The position numbers and the translations under genes are program-made. 26,637 bases of DNA from Sphaerosporella brunnea (lineage: Eukaryota > Ascomycota > Pezizomycetes > Pezizales > Pyronemataceae), in contig VXIS01000477.1 in NCBI GenBank assembly GCA_008704415.1, positions 1-26,637 of the forward strand, in the 5' to 3' direction. How positions within the stretch are numbered: the stretch's first letter is position 1; each line of letters opens with the position of its first letter. Below the pieces are notes generated by a model. That model did no database searches and was not told the DNA's origin. It was given only the letters and a program-made list of their open reading frames with translations. Shown one piece after another: positions 9,901-20,800 of the stretch.

Positions 9901-11124
9901 GATCCACCCCGTTCCCCCCCCCCCCCCTCCAAACTACATCGCTTCCGGTACACGAAAATGGAGATGCCGCCGAGCGACACCGACGTACCGACAGATCACG
10001 AGGAGACTATCGACGACGTTAAGCAGTTAGTGGCGAATTTTTCACCGCCGAAGCGAACCATCCCCGCTCCCGGGTGTGCGGACTGCGGACATTGTTCTCA
10101 ATAGTCAGCCCAATACGCACGGGATGTCAGCGAAAATCGGCCGGCTGGGATGGCTGTTTGATCAGCCCGGCTGGCTGCGTCCTTGCATGTAAAAGGCGCG
10201 AATTAGTACAGAGGCATATCCAGTGAAGCAACAATGGTTCTTAATAGCTCACGCAGCCCACAGTTGCGAGTTTAGCACCACCTGGCGCAGAAGATCGTGG
10301 CCACGCTGCTGCGAAAAACTCCCGAGAAGCCTCTGCCCACACTGCCGGAGACTCCCCAGAAGCCCCTCCTGAGCTGCGTGCAACATTGTGGCGATGATGA
10401 TCGACGACCGTGCGCATACGCCTGACCCGTCAGCTGGCGAAGGCGCAGAACACTTGAGGAAAGCAAGACCGGCGGATCGCGAATGAGAACACACAGGGCC
10501 GCGTGGAGACAGCGCAGGCCCGCGGCGGCTGCCCCCCCCCCCCCCAACGTTCGAGCCCACGTAGAGATTCCATATGCTGGCTATCTTGCAACAGTTAGAT
10601 TTCGGATTTCAGGGTTTCGGCCAGCACCAAGCATTTGCGGACCGGGGGAACGGAACGCAGATGGTTTTGGCCCGACGCTCTGAGGCGTTCGCCCCCGCTG
10701 TAATCAGAGAATTGTCGCTTTCTTCCCTCTCTCAATCCTGCCTATTTTTAACAGTAACGGCGCCACGCGCGGCGCCCAGGTGACGACGGTACGATACCTC
10801 AGGGCGGCGGGGAGCCTAGGCGGAGTTACCGCACCGCGAATCGCTATAGCCGCCGCAGGCGCCTGCTCGTCTGCCCCCCACCAATCTTATCGGCAATCGC
10901 TCCTGCAGAGATGCCGGTGGAGTCCGTGCGTTGGTTGATGGCCATCATCTCCAGGCCGACCGGTGGAATGCCGGTGCGCATGCGGACGTAGAGTATATGC
11001 GCTCGCGCAGGAGAAGCTGGATCTGGCTTCTGCGACCGAATCTGACTCCAACTCCGACATGCCCATAGCGTCAACTCCCACCACTGCCGCAGACTTAACC
11101 AGAATTTCGTGCCAAGGATCGGAC
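9901..11124. other. Spacer between the two dispersed repeats
   Basis: It contains two 14-base C runs (9914-9927 and 10532-10545). A 48-codon ORF at 9958-10104 (MEMPPSDTDVPTDHEETIDD...) ends in a CADCGHC cluster; it has no recognised family. Overlapping ORFs on both strands at 10249-11240 have no motif I can name. Confidence 0.5.
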
Positions 11125-11589
11125 GCAAAACCCCAGACCTTCTCTCGGCGATATCTAGCGGCAAGTGTGTCTCCAAATTCTAGCAGGGACTGTGAGCGCG
11201 AGTGACAGTGCATGATTAGGCACCGCGCGGCGACGAGCACCTTGACTACCTACGATACAGGAGACTCCCGATTTCTGAAGTAACGGAATATGAGGGGCCG
11301 GGAGGCTACACTAGACGCGATACAAAGCCACCGGAACATATACACGCTGCGAAATACTGGCTATGGTCAGTGTCTACGGTCGATATTAAAAAGGAGGGAC
11401 TGCTAGAACTTGAGCGGAGTGTAAGTCGGGTACTTTCTGTGGCATCGGCTCTACTCATCGAGTTAGAGTCAACTGCCATACTGGAGCGAAATAGTTGAAA
11501 CGGTTCACACTGGGAGCATCTATCAACCATGGCCTAATCAGTCGTTTGTTCAAAGCTTTGTTCAGCTACTATCCTTCCAAAGATCCCTA
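11125..11589. repeat. Dispersed ~500-bp repeat, copy B
   Basis: This is the second, diverged copy of 9401-9900 in the same orientation, about 1.7 kb away. It is shorter by about 35 bp. The pattern of scattered substitutions with conserved ends suggests an old duplication or two copies of a small non-coding transposon. No TIR, poly-A tail or target duplication was evident. Confidence 0.85.
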
Positions 11590-12001
11590 AGCTTCTTACC
11601 TCGCGCAAAGGGCACCACTCTTTCTACCCTGGGTGACGCCTACCTCGCTAGCTAGGTATTCAAGTATGGCATCACTATGAATCGATCTGGCGGCCCACAG
11701 CTACGATTGCACCGGAAAATTCCGAACAGCGCCGGGGTGCATTGAGAACCAGATCCGATACCGCAGTCTGCTCCAAAATCGTTACTCGGAACGGCATACG
11801 GCAGCACAGTCACCGTCAGCTCTGTGTGTGTGCGTGCAATCAAGTTTATTTTCCGCATTCAACCTTTATAGTTTATGGCAGACCCACCCAAATCCTGTCC
11901 GCCGCCTTATTGATATCATCTCATGCGTCAACTGCGACCACCTGCTTCCCCCGCCACTCCGCCTGGAGCCAAAACGAAAACAAAAACAAAAAAAGAGCGT
12001 A

Positions 12002-12666
12002 ATGAACCCCTGTTCACCCTTCCACGCAAGAACTTCTCCTTCTCCTTCCACCGGCGGAGCAAGCTCCGGCCTTTCTGTTTACCCGACCCTGACCGACATG
12101 CGAACTTCGACGGAAACGCGGCCAGCTCCGACTTCTCCCTCCCGATCGCCGTGCCAACGTGTACGTCTTACACAGACTGCTACTCTGGCAGTATGTCCGG
12201 CTCCATACATCAGCAGGGCTCAAGCCATCGCTGCAATCACAGCGGGCGTCATCGGGGGTGTTTTACTCGGCGTGCGGATCGGGTGTATTCTCCATCGACG
12301 CGGCTGCCGTGGACGAAAAGAACAGGTGCCGATTATGGTTGATGACTTGGGGGGGTGAGTTGGCGGGAAGCCGAAGAGAGCAGGCTGTCTGATTTGCTGG
12401 GGCTGTCTGGAGATAAATGCTACACGAGGCGTGGTGTATGATTGATTCTACATTTATCTTGCAGCAGACCCCCTCCCTCCTGTCTTGATTACATATTGAA
12501 ACCCGCCTACAAAGCAACGTTCCAACACCCGGCTCACGAACTCAAAACGAGAAAAAGGAAAAGTCACTGCGGTATCCTCCTGTGCACAAACGACAAAAAA
12601 ACTACAGTACGAGGGATTCCCATGTGGTCACCCACCATAGTACTAACCTTGCGATACATTGCTTAA
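12002..12666 (+). CDS. Possible small single-pass membrane protein, partial model
   Basis: From ATG 12002 the frame encodes a Ser/Thr/Pro-rich stretch (about residues 1-60), then a hydrophobic segment AQAIAAITAGVIGGVLLG (about residues 74-97) with GxxxG spacing, then a basic stop-transfer run (LHRRGCRGRK). This resembles fungal wall-sensor-like type I membrane proteins, but no N-terminal signal peptide is visible, so an upstream exon may be missing. The frame can continue through an intron at 12355-12464 (GTGAGT...TTGCAG), giving a Pro/Lys-rich tail that would run to TAA 12664-12666. That tail overlaps the 5S gene on the other strand, which weakens this 3' end. Without the splice the frame stops at 12358. 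No function is assigned. Confidence 0.3.
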
Positions 12667-12718
12667 CTAGAGCTGAGCGGACGGGAAGCCGTGTTTTCAA
12701 TGTTCTATGACCGTAGCT
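12600..12718 (-). rRNA. 5S ribosomal RNA (copy 2)
   Basis: About 119 nt, identical to the copy at 8216-8334 except for two positions. All conserved 5S blocks and helix I pairing are present, with a T7 run (complement of 12595-12601) as pol III terminator. The upstream ~30 bp also match copy 1. It lies about 120 bp before the TA-flanked MITE. Dispersed single 5S genes are the normal arrangement in many filamentous ascomycetes. Confidence 0.93.
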
Positions 12719-12836
12719 GTATAATCACGGATTTCTGCAATCGTCACTAAGGTTGTGCACTCTGAGTAACAATCAGTGCGTCACAGGGGCCCGGCCCGAC
12801 CTTTAAATTTTAGTGGAACGCTCGGTCTGGCAAGTA

Positions 12837-13401
12837 CCGTATTATCTCGGCCATAAGGCAATTTCGACGGCGCGAAACTAGTGGAAGCCGACCAGTAAGG
12901 AGGCGCCTGGAGAAAGGTGGTGGGTGAAGAAAAAATTAGTAAGTAAAGTTCGCGTGACAGAAACCCTTAAACAGCATCGAGAAGGAGACCATAGCGACGA
13001 CTGCCGCAGCCAACGCCTCAGCAGCAACCTCACACAGCAGCTAGCAACACTGCGCTTCAGTAATTGCCCATTTTGGAGCCAAAAACAGTGGAACAAGTAG
13101 TGCTGGTTTGTCTACCTTGCCGGACCGGTGCGCTCACGGTTAACTGGAGCCTGGGTTTTAGATCAGCGGTCTATTTTTGCAACGGGATACTGCACACAGT
13201 TACTTGAAATAAATTTTGGTGGAGTTCTTTAAAGGATGTGTCGCAGAGCGATGTTGCGGCGTGAGCCGTCTCCATCGCGTCTCCATATACGTCACGCGCT
13301 AAGATTTTCTTCGCCCACCACCTTTCTCCAGGCGCCTCCTTACTGGTCGGCTTCCACTAGTTTCGCGCCGTCGAAATTGCCTTATGGCCGAGATAATACG
13401 G
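12837..13401. mobile_element. TA-flanked MITE with 97-bp terminal inverted repeats
   Basis: Left arm 12837-12933 and right arm 13305-13401 are inverted copies differing at one base, each starting CCGTATTATCTCGGCCATAA. TA dinucleotides at 12835-12836 and 13402-13403 flank the element, as expected for a Tc1/mariner-superfamily target duplication. The ~370-bp interior encodes no transposase, so it must be moved in trans by an unseen autonomous relative. Near identity of the arms suggests a young insertion. Alternatively it could be a foldback element. Superfamily assignment rests only on the TA duplication. Confidence 0.8.
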
Positions 13402-13403
13402 TA

Positions 13404-14555
13404 ATGCCGCAGTTAACTGTGTTGACCTGTGGCCCAGGATAATTGAACCATGGTGGCGACAACGGGTATCGAGAGAACCCGGAGCGCAGAACAAGATTCC
13501 CTCAACCACACCTCCACGAAATGCAAGACCCCCGAAACCACCATAGGCCTACACATACGGTCCTGCCGCATCGTTCAGTACCCATACCCACCGGTCGGAA
13601 CGCCCATACCACTGGCGGTAAAAACAAAACATTGTCGGTGATAGCAGCAGCCATTCAAAAACCATCGCACCCTCAAACCCAGTGATTCGCTGGCGGAATG
13701 GTGTATCCTCGCGCCTCGATAATGAAAAAAAGTTGGATACTGACCTCGCGAGGTCAGTATGAGCGTGAGGGGGTAGAGCGGCTCGGTATCGGTACTTGAG
13801 ATTACCGTACTGAGCCAACCAAACAGGGGTCGGTATTGGACCTCAATGGTTGGTTGAAACGGCCGTTTCGTGACATACTGAGGGGCCCTGAAAGCATGGT
13901 GCTACTGGCTCTCATGTAGGAGCGGGAATACCAGTCGCGACTGGGTTTGGTCGCGTACGGGACGGAACACATGCATGTAGATGCACAGCTGTACAGGGCG
14001 GTACACCGGACTGGTGAAGATGTTGGATGGCCGTCGCGGCCGCACACCGCACCGGATTGGGCATCGCCTAGAGCGCTGTACACAAGGAGGTTTTGAGGTG
14101 GAGCTAGGGCGGCCGCCCTATGCAGCAATATATTACTCGTGTATGGAAGCGATACTTGGAAAACCACAGGGGTTCTGAATCAGCGGGGTGAGGTCTGGAG
14201 GTCAGTACATGTTGGACGTCATTAGGGTATAAAAAGCCAAGACGTCATGAAGTTGACGTCGGTGAAGGCGGAACTCCAAACGAGGAGGCCGGGAGCACCA
14301 CAACACCACTAGAGCGAGGCGCATCAACGCCGAGCCCACTCAACGAACACGGATCTGCTCCCGTCATTCACCAGCCAGCACATGACCATCGCTGAAACAT
14401 CCTCGTCGCGCAACTGTTGCGATGTTCCCAGCTCCTCATACGTAGTGTCGAGATTGCGAACCAGCGATCGATGCGCAGTTAGACTGCGAGCTACCTGTGA
14501 GTGCGGAGCGCAGATCCAGGATATGGGGCGACGCTGTGGATGAGCGTAGTGGCAG
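13404..14555. other. Gene-free left flank of the large transposon
   Basis: No supported gene. It holds the 24-bp palindrome at 13737-13760, a NotI-like GC-rich stretch near 14030-14120 and a TATAAAA at 14228-14234 surrounded by three GACGTC sites. ORFs on both strands are short and unrecognised. Confidence 0.5.
13737..13760. repeat. Perfect 24-bp palindrome
   Basis: The half-site ATACTGACCTCG is followed immediately by its exact reverse complement, with no spacer. A perfect 24-mer palindrome is unlikely by chance. It could be a dimeric protein-binding site, the scar of an excised transposon or a small cruciform. Confidence 0.9.
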
Positions 14556-14558
14556 GTG
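14556..14558. other. Left target-site duplication (GTG)
   Basis: GTG directly precedes the left TIR; the same GTG follows the right TIR at 24929-24931. A 3-bp match has limited weight alone, but it sits exactly at the ends of perfect inverted repeats. Confidence 0.65.
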
Positions 14559-14580
14559 CCCGAGCATACAAGGAACCCGT
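14559..14580 (+). repeat. Left terminal inverted repeat
   Basis: A perfect 22-bp inverted match to 24907-24928. Transposase cleavage would occur at the outer end. Confidence 0.9.
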
Positions 14581-14810
14581 GACGTACGGATTTTTTAAAT
14601 CCGTGAAAAAAATACCGTGAATAACGGGTCCAAAATCCGTAAAACGGTCCCGTCAATATTCCGTAAAGAAAATCCGTAAAAAACCCGTAAAGAAAATACG
14701 TAAATAACAGGTTTTAAATCCGTGAATAAAGCCGTCGATAAATCCGTAGAGAGCGGGTAAAACAATTGAACAGAAATCCGTAAAAGAATTCCGTCGAAAA
14801 GTGTAATAGG
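14581..14810. repeat. Left subterminal repeat array
   Basis: More than ten short matches to (A)ATCCGT(A/G)AA, its variants CCCGT, ATACCGTGAA and TTCCGT, mostly in one orientation, fill about 200 bp just inside the TIR. CACTA elements use such subterminal motifs as transposase-binding sites; this role is inferred here. Confidence 0.75.
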
Positions 14811-15024
14811 GTCCACAATGAATGTTGAAAATTAGGTAGCATTTAAAAACTGTACAATCTATATAAACAAATCTGAAATGCCCACCAACGCGCTGCCCAA
14901 AAATTCTACAAACCGTAGAAGCATTAAAGGTTACCAGGTACGAAAAAAAACTGCTGTAAAATACCGCAGTATACAATAGAAAAAAAAAAGACGGCTAACA
15001 AGCAGCTATTGTAGGTTTTTATCC

Positions 15025-17634
15025 CTAAGAAAAAATTAATCCAAAGAAACACTCTGTAAGAAATCGAAGCATACATACTTCATTATTCTGCAGCTCCTGC
15101 ATGCGCTGGGAATGAGTGTGTTTCACGTGTTTCTGAACAATGACCTTGGATTTTTTGCGAGCTCGAGTTGCTGCAGCATCCACCTCTTGAGCTTCTGCAG
15201 AGGCAAGACGCTTTGTTTTTGTCCGTGTACGAGGTGTACGAGGTGGTGGTGTGAAATTTGTTTCAACTGCCTTCTTGGTCCGTGCCGAAGCTGAAGTTGC
15301 AGTCGGTATCGATTTGACAGCCAGGTTCAGTTGTGTTTCAGGTGGGTGAGAGATAGTTGCTGAAGGACTAGCGGCTTCAGAAAACATAACTATCTGCACT
15401 TGAATTAGTACACTGCAAAGAGCGAAATAAAATTCGACCGAGAAATAGAAGTTGAGTTATCTACCTTTTCAAGATCAAGACAGAGTTCTTCCGGGTCCAC
15501 AACAACTTTACCATGTCGCACACGCTCCAAAAAAAGGTTATAATCATCAACCAAGTCAAAATCCCTGGCGATACAAACTTCACGGTAGCTGTCCTCACCG
15601 GTAACAACGTAATATCGATAACCAGAGCCGTTATTTCCAATATAGGCCTCGGGTCGATGAATTCGGATGTGTCGATCGACGATGAACATCCATTGTTCCA
15701 TCAACAAGTTCAATGGAAGAACTGTAACTTTGCCCACAATTCGTACTCGATACCACCTACCATCTTCAGCAGTTGGAACAGTAGCTGTGAGACCTTCCAC
15801 AATCCGAAAAGCTGGTCTGGATGAAAGTAGAGGTGGTTCTGCTAGCTCAGTATCCGAGGTTGCTTCTTGTGAAGCAGTGTTATCTTTGGTGGATGCTACA
15901 ACCGGCTTTGAGTGAATCGGACGAGCTGCAAGCTTAGATCGGGGTTGACTCTGTTTGCCAGCTTTAGATGGAGGCGAGATCTTGATGACTGACTGTTTTT
16001 TAGCTCTTGCATGCCTGGTAGTACTAAGTGGATGAGGGATTTCAGCATCAATTTGTGCACGATCCTTGCGTCGGGTAGCAATAGAGCCTTTCACCAAGCC
16101 TGCTTCAGCGGTGGATGTGGGTCGTGGAATGTCTCGATCATCATTGGTTGGAGCCAGAGGACGATGTATATCCTCGTCGCAAGAACTTGGAGATGGAGAT
16201 GGAGCGATGGGTATTTGTATGTCCTCGTCTCTTGTACTGTGATTGGTGGTATGGGTCTTCGATGGTCGGCCCTTTTTTCTAGGCATTCCAAGGATTGCAA
16301 GTTCTTTGTTTAGTGGACGTCGACGATTTTCACGAGTCCGACGAATAATATCTTTGAGAACGTAAATGACCAATTTTCGAGTCCATCGGTATGGTCACAT
16401 AGTCTCACACACGCCTGCTAAAAGCATATCAGCATAATCACGGCTGTGTGGTGCATAAAATATAAAAGTTCGTACGTGTTATCATGTTTTCCGACTGCCC
16501 ACGGTCTGTATACTCTGTCCAGGTGTTGTGTAAGATGATACCCAAAGTAGAACAGATCTCTTTCACTTTTCCACGCATAAGACGTGACTGTTTTTCCTGG
16601 TCTTGCTTGGACAGGTTGGCCCCGATACCCATAAGGCGACGTAGGGTGGCTTTTTCTGGATTCTTCCACCATTTACTAGTGGTTGGCTGATAAGGTGCGT
16701 CGGGCTGGTGTTTGTGAACAGCTCTATCGGTATCGGTATCACTATCGATTGGCTCTGTGCGCTGTCGCTCGTCAATTGGCTCTGTGCGCTGTCGCTGGTT
16801 CTCTGTATCTTCATAGACGTCTCGCGGATTGTCCTATGCGAAGTCAAGGTGCATTCAAGTACTCTAGGTTGGTTCCGAAATACAATTTGACTTTCTTGTG
16901 GAAAGCGAACGTGCCAGGGAGTAACGGTGTTGGTTTTATCAGTGGTACACTCAATATGATCGCTGATATGATCCTCGTCTGTATTAGCTTTGTCATTGTT
17001 GGTAGCAACCATATCCTCGTCCTCGCTCGACGTGATATCATCCTGAGCATCCTGATGGCAATCATCGTTCCAGGTATTGACTTCGTCGTCACTCTCCTCA
17101 TTTCTATGAACATCTTTTTTAGCGGCACAGCTTTTACACACGTCCAAGTTGCCATACTTCCGTGTATCTGCCTGTGATTCTTCACCACCGATGACTCCGG
17201 TTTGAATCGCTGAGAGAGGAAAATCAAACTGCTTATAGCTGTCGGCAGGTGGGGAAGGAAAAGTTTCCAGAAGAGTGTCGGGAATTAGCAAGCGTTTCGA
17301 AGCCCAAGATGTATCGAGAACTGGAGTTGAAGTCTGTGTCTTATCATGAGTAGGATAAATCATAAGGGATGTCGATATTATGTACCTGTGAGTTTGCCAG
17401 TTGAGAATTGAGTTCACGGCGAAGCTTGTAATCACTGTAAAGTGATTCAAACTGGGTCAAACGTGATAAATCGACGGCGTCCATGAGGGTAATATCGATG
17501 CTGAGTGCTTTGAAGACTGATACACTGTGGTTGCCAACGAAGTATGTGACAGTTGGGTTGTTCGGAGAAAGCCAGCATGGAAAGAATGAGAATGCCACCT
17601 TATAATTATCGGCCCAAGGCATGACGTAGTACAT
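15025..17634 (-). pseudogene. Unknown transposon-encoded gene, five exons, one in-frame TGA
   Basis: On the minus strand a consistent spliced model emerges. Exons: 17634-17386, 17333-16884, 16833-16476, 16414-15465 and 15393-15025. Introns of 52, 50, 61 and 71 bp start GTACAT, GTATTT, GTACGA and GTAGAT; the last has a TACTAAT branch site. Together they give a 792-codon frame with a single TGA at 16397-16395 (codon 359). An alternative intron 3 ending at 16352 would skip that stop in frame but uses a weak AAAG acceptor, so the gene may be intact. Parts seen: a hydrophobic/aromatic N-terminus (YYVMPWADNYKVAFSFFP), an acidic middle, a basic helical block (KWWKNPEKATLRRLMGIGAN... to RRTRENRRR), an AT-hook-like PRKKGRPSK (codons 398-405), a Ser/Pro linker, and a beta-rich globular part with RWYRVRIVGKV (about 545-669). 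I do not recognise the family. It may be an accessory DNA-binding protein. Confidence 0.6.
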
Positions 17635-17854
17635 ATGCAAGAATACTAGCGTTGCAGTTAGACACCCATTGTGAGTTTTGTGTGGGTGAATATACGCGGG
17701 TGGCAGTCGGACGTTGGTTGCCGAAAAAAAAAAACATTGTACGGTTGTGCCTCACCTCATGGTGATGTGGGTGTGAACCAACGGATCTTAACGCCACTAA
17801 CATTGACACACCATCATCGACACACCATCAGAAGCATCAAGGGACGAAGAAATT
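17635..17854. promoter_or_regulatory. Divergent intergenic region, presumed two-way promoter
   Basis: These 220 bp separate the left gene (minus) from the transposase (plus), so both promoters must lie here or in the first exons. It contains an A11 run at 17724-17734 and a short direct repeat of GACACACCATCA upstream of the transposase ATG. No TATA box is evident. If the left gene starts further upstream through the homopolymer, the region would be shorter. Confidence 0.5.
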
Positions 17855-20800
17855 ATGCCTCGAGACTTATCGCGTCAGAGGAGCCCGATTGCTCCACCAG
17901 ATGCATCCAGCCGTTCAGTACCGATGGCTGCAGAATCAGCTGTCAAAACTGCAGCGAAGCGGAGAAAAACGACGACATTTATACCTCTAGCACCACTACC
18001 AGAAGCAATACCACTCGCCAGCGAGCAAGCAATCGCCGCTGCCAAACCTGCGGATTTTCGTTCGTCACAAGCAGCAAATACGACGGTACCTGTTGCGATA
18101 AATCGAATCTCAGCAACAAGTCCAACTCCTGAAAAATCGCTGTGCTCAGGAGCAATGTCCACTACAGGGACACCCACTATGTTGCAGTTCGAGCTCTCGG
18201 CAAAAGAACAGTACACCGACATCAACAATTCCACCGAAAATCCTGATGACCCAAGAGCTAAACAAGCCTATAATCAGACGTCGAGTCCGGACGATAATGA
18301 TAATCCAGTGGCCGGTAGCTATGGACAGGACGGCAATTCATACTCACCCAAACCAGCAGGTGATATGCATAATGGCTTTTTGGACAACGATGAAAGCGAT
18401 ATACCTGAGTTGGGACTCGAGATTCCTGGCCATGAGCAATGTCCTACTATGGAACAGATCAGTCGGAGCATTGAGGAAACACCACTTGACGATGGCTTTA
18501 CCGATGAACGACCACCAAATAGGATTCCACTACGGTTTAATCTCGATGAGGAGGATGAACTTATTGCAGCAGGCAATATGTTTCAATATGGTATTCTTCC
18601 GGTTCTGTCTGGATGCGAAATTATATCTATAGCCCTCTATCAAATTAAGACACGGTGCAACGTTGCGTTGGACACACATTTGGAATACCTGAAAGTTGTC
18701 CGTTCCCTTCTCAAGTATCGGATTCTGGATCCTCGAACTGTTGAAACCACGTTGGAGCGAATCACTGGAATTAAACATGAGCGGTACGACGTTTGTCGGA
18801 ATGGCTGTCTCTGTTTTGCAAAACCAGAGTACGCTGAAATGACAGAGTGTCCAATGTGTGGAGAAGCTAGGCGGGATGGGAATTGTAAGTTCTGTAAAAA
18901 TCCAGAAATGATAAGAGACGAAAAACTGATCAATCACTGCAGCTGTTGCCTATCAGACATACGATTATATTCCACTAGTACACCAATTAAGGCTGCAGTA
19001 TTCAAATCCGGAGAGAGCTAGAGATCTTGTACAATACCGTGAAGATCTTCGAAAAGAGCGAACAGGTGGTCCCGAATGCGACGAATCTGTCCTGCGAGAT
19101 TTCTGGGATGGAAAGTTATGCCATACACTCCAGCAAAATGGCCTATTAAATGCGGAGTCCGATATTGCGCTGGCGATGTCCACTGACGGAGTTGAGCTAT
19201 TCCGAAAAGGCAAGAAACATCAAGTCTGGCCAATCATACTTCAGTGCTATAATCTTGCTCCACAGCTTCGATTCCATGAGGATAATATCATATGTAGCGG
19301 TGTTATCCCAGGGCCGTGCAAACCCAAGGACATCGACTCGTTCCTATATCCCACCATCAGAGACCTGAAAATTCTTCATAATGGCGTTGATGCCTATAAC
19401 GGGGCTACCAACTCCCAGTTTACACTCCGAGCGCATGTGGTAACAGTCACAGCTGACATGCCTGCACGGGATATGTTGATGGGCGTGGCCGGTTATAACT
19501 CGCGCCATTACTGCAACTACTGTACCATCCGAGGATGCTCTGGATACAAATCCACATACGTTGGACATTCCGACTGCAGTGACGATTTCGACATGTCTGA
19601 TACAGCCGATGCTGATGACAATCCTGCGAAACGTCAGCTTGATCTCGAGGATGTTGATATGCCCAACACGTTCGACTTGCAAGAGAAATGCATCCAGCCG
19701 GAGTCTCAACACCAACGAAGAGGCACTCATATGTACTGTCCCTTGAAACCTCCTTACGATGTACCTAGACATCCAGACTGGCGTGATTACAACCCCAGCA
19801 ATCTTCGCCCTCGTGTACATCGTGAAGAGGAACAGACCGCTAGCTATTTCGTTAACACCGTGGATTCTACGGATGGCTCTGCGGCTGAAAACTTACCTGA
19901 TGAGTCATTTCATCGTGATTCCCGACTGTCCAAGGTGCAGCTCAGTCAGATAACACACGCAACCGGAATTCAAAAACGTTCTTCCTTATGGGACTTGCCA
20001 TCTCTCATTTGGCCGTGGTAAGTTCTTTGAGTTGCTATGGGTTGTGGTTTTAGTTAGATGGCAGTCATGCTAACCTCTGAATGTCCGTCAACAGGAGTTT
20101 TCCGATCGATAGTATGCATTTGTTTTATTTGAACGTTGTGCCAAATATGAGAGACCATTGGCAAGGAAATTTCTTTTCCTGGGAGCGTCAGCCTGGAGCT
20201 TTCAAAACGGCACAACAAGCTACGTTCAAACCCAGTGGAGAGCCTTACTGCATTGCTCCGGAAGAATGGAAAAGAATCGATCAGGATATCAAGTCCATGA
20301 TACACCCTGCTGTCTTTGGAGACCGAATTCGTGGCGTCCAAGAATTTCGAAAAGCGAATCAGTGGAAGACTTGGGCTCAGGTTGTATCACCAATTGTTCT
20401 GAAGAACCGCCTTCCGGAACCATTTTATTCCGCATGGACCCAGCTTGTGCATGGCATGACCTTAGCTACAGACTATTCTGTCAGTGCGAAAGACATCACC
20501 GATATACAGGAGTCCATGATCCAATTTGTCAACCATTACCATGAGGTATACTACCGGTATCAAAACAAACGGCTTCCAGCATGCCGAGCTGTGTTTCATG
20601 CCCTCTTGCATGTTGCCGAATGTGTTGAATGGCTCGGGCCTATGTGGTCCTATTCTCAATGGGTTGTGGAAAGAATGTTTGGTCTTTGGACTCCGAAAGT
20701 AAAACAACGTGCTTCCGCATCGCGCAATTTATCGCTTGCCATGCTACGAAGTTCATTGGTCAGCAATCTCAAATATGGGGCTGATTTAATGGCTTGTAGT

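Noticed and set aside
9958..10104. 48-codon acidic ORF ending in CADCGHC
   Set aside because: Too short, no family recognised, no splice continuation found; noted in the spacer entry only.
10249..11240. Overlapping ORFs of 90-117 codons on both strands
   Set aside because: Several frames are open at once in GC-rich sequence, with no motif or plausible introns.
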